Origin: Massilia solisilvae
Lineage (GTDB): Bacteria; Pseudomonadota; Gammaproteobacteria; Burkholderiales; Burkholderiaceae_D
Assembly: GCF_024753215.1 (NCBI RefSeq)
Contig: NZ_JANUGV010000001.1
Location: 1,736,001-1,800,000 of the forward strand
Length of the DNA stretch: 64,000 nucleotides
Direction: 5' to 3'
Part shown: positions 63,095 through 64,000 of the stretch, piece by piece
Layout: the number at the start of each line of letters is the position of its first letter
How positions within the stretch are numbered: position 1 is the stretch's first letter
The notes under the pieces: generated by a model
Seen by the model: only the letters and a program-made list of their open reading frames with translations
What the model was told of the DNA's origin: nothing
Databases searched by the model: none
Program-made: the position numbers and the translations under genes

Positions 63095-64000
63095 TCATGA
63101 TTCAGCCGCGTTGCTTGCAGGGACATGCGCTTCCTGCCAGCGCCACGCACGCATGCGATATGCGGCCCACGCACTCAGGCCGGCGCCGGCCAGCAGGATC
63201 AGCCGGGTGTCGAACAGGGTCAACACGGCGCCGCCGAGGGCCATGACGATATTGGCGAAGCAGAACGTGGTCGACAGGAGCCCCATCACCGCGCCCTGGC
63301 CGTGGCCGCCGAAGCGATCCGCCGCCCAGCCCTGGATAGTGGCGTTATAGAACGCGTGCGGCAGGCCGAAGAGGACGATCCCGGCCATGCCGACCCACAG
63401 GTTGCCCAGCGCAACGCTGGCGATGAGGATGGCGACCAGGATCGCGTGAAAGCTCGCACGGCGCAGCGGATCGAGTTTGCTCGGCCCACCCGCGAAGGCT
63501 GCCGACAGCGTCATCACGCCGCACAGCCCAACGTTGACGAGCGAGATGCCGCGGGTGTCGAAATGGCCCACTTCCACCAGCCACAGCGGATAGAACTCGT
63601 AGAAACCGGTCACGCCGCAGGTGTAAGCCAGCTGCATGATGAACAGCAGGCGCAGCTGGTCATGGCGCAGCAGGTTGAACGCATGGCGCTCGCGCGCCAC
63701 CGACCACCACGAACCGGCCGCGCCGTGTGGTTTTTCCTTGTTCAGCGCCACCGCGCAAAAGGTCGCGCCCAACAGCAGCGCGCCTGCGGCAACGTAGAAC
63801 GGCACCGACAGGCCAAAGCCGATGGTTACGCCGGCCAGCAGCGGGCCCACCAGCCAGCCCAGATGCAGCGCGCCGTTAAACCATGACATCGCCCGGTTGC
63901 GCAGGTCGCCCTCGAGCCGCTCGGCCAGCAACGCGCGCACCACCGGGGCCTGCCCTTCGAGCAAGCCGGTGCCAAAGCGCGCAGCGAGAAACAGCGGATA
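63095..64000 (-). CDS. MFS transporter, 5' end outside the window
   Basis: The last 301 codons of a major-facilitator carrier. The frame is open to the window edge (YPLFLAARFGTGLLEGQAPV continues it), so the first helices are missing. Remaining segments include AMSWFNGALHLGWLVGPLLA (helix 5) and the six helices of the second half. The helix 4 motif EGQAPVVRALLAERL resembles drug or sugar efflux permeases, but the substrate cannot be told. It is convergent with the MHS transporter. Confidence 0.87.
   Translation of the reverse strand, partial: YPLFLAARFGTGLLEGQAPVVRALLAERLEGDLRNRAMSWFNGALHLGWLVGPLLAGVTIGFGLSVPFYVAAGALLLGATFCAVALNKEKPHGAAGSWWSVARERHAFNLLRHDQLRLLFIMQLAYTCGVTGFYEFYPLWLVEVGHFDTRGISLVNVGLCGVMTLSAAFAGGPSKLDPLRRASFHAILVAILIASVALGNLWVGMAGIVLFGLPHAFYNATIQGWAADRFGGHGQGAVMGLLSTTFCFANIVMALGGAVLTLFDTRLILLAGAGLSAWAAYRMRAWRWQEAHVPASNAAES

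Noticed and set aside
1-64000. CRISPR arrays, rRNA and tRNA genes
   Set aside because: No regularly spaced direct repeats and no cloverleaf or rRNA-like stretch were seen; the repeats present are palindromic and dispersed.

Overview
The window is GC-rich and densely coded, with short gene gaps, many 4-bp ATGA overlaps and betaproteobacterial gene orders. Examples of these orders are mltG-tmk-holB-pilZ-tatD-ankyrin on one strand, and ygfZ-DUF4936-NRDE on the other. Family content (DUF3240, DUF4936, the small DUF6139-like protein, LpxO, RlhA) and the recurrent GTAGGGTGGGC palindromes point to Burkholderiales, most likely Oxalobacteraceae (Massilia-like). This is inference from gene content; no rRNA is present.

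Layout. 1-2.5 kb: end of a heavy-metal RND pump (permease fragment, DUF3240, TolC). 2.5-9.3 kb: Cys-rich Csp-type copper protein, SYLF protein, DUF2784 protein, an FAD/Rieske oxidoreductase and a TonB-dependent receptor. 9.6-11.5 kb: a secreted HAF/PKD repeat protein. 11.7-16 kb: an unusual zone. It holds a 28-bp sequence that closely matches a XerC/XerD dif site (11701-11728), a markedly AT-richer gene for a 669-residue toxin-like protein with a C-terminal OTU-type cysteine protease signature, a P450 with an atypical I-helix, and a gene remnant. KOPS-like octamers change orientation at the dif-like site, so this is probably the replication terminus. 16-22.5 kb: acyltransferase, NodT-MacA-MacB efflux operon and an NTF2-like protein.

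22.6-34.4 kb: a copper island. CusCBA (the CusB has a fused CusF domain and a His-rich tail), a small Cys/His secreted protein and a Cu+ P-type ATPase read leftward. A Cys/His protein, CusF, CopC, CopD and a DUF411 protein read rightward from a shared regulatory gap that contains a perfect inverted repeat and an FNR/Anr-like box. Together they would move copper out of the cytoplasm and periplasm. 34.4-40.5 kb: serine hydrolase, LysR with a divergent tartrate dehydrogenase, a periplasmic AhpD-like protein and RlhA (23S rRNA hydroxylation).

40.7-49.2 kb: a stress island with three universal stress proteins, a P-type ATPase, an acyl-CoA synthetase/GNAT fusion and a zinc alcohol dehydrogenase. 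Several genes are preceded by FNR/Anr-like boxes, which suggests a low-oxygen regulon. 49.2-57.3 kb: LpxO, small proteins, a PRMT-like methyltransferase, ankyrin protein, TatD, GNAT, PilZ, HolB, Tmk and MltG. 57.4-64 kb: YgfZ, DUF4936, NRDE, SDR, Dabb protein, an MHS-type transporter and a truncated MFS transporter.
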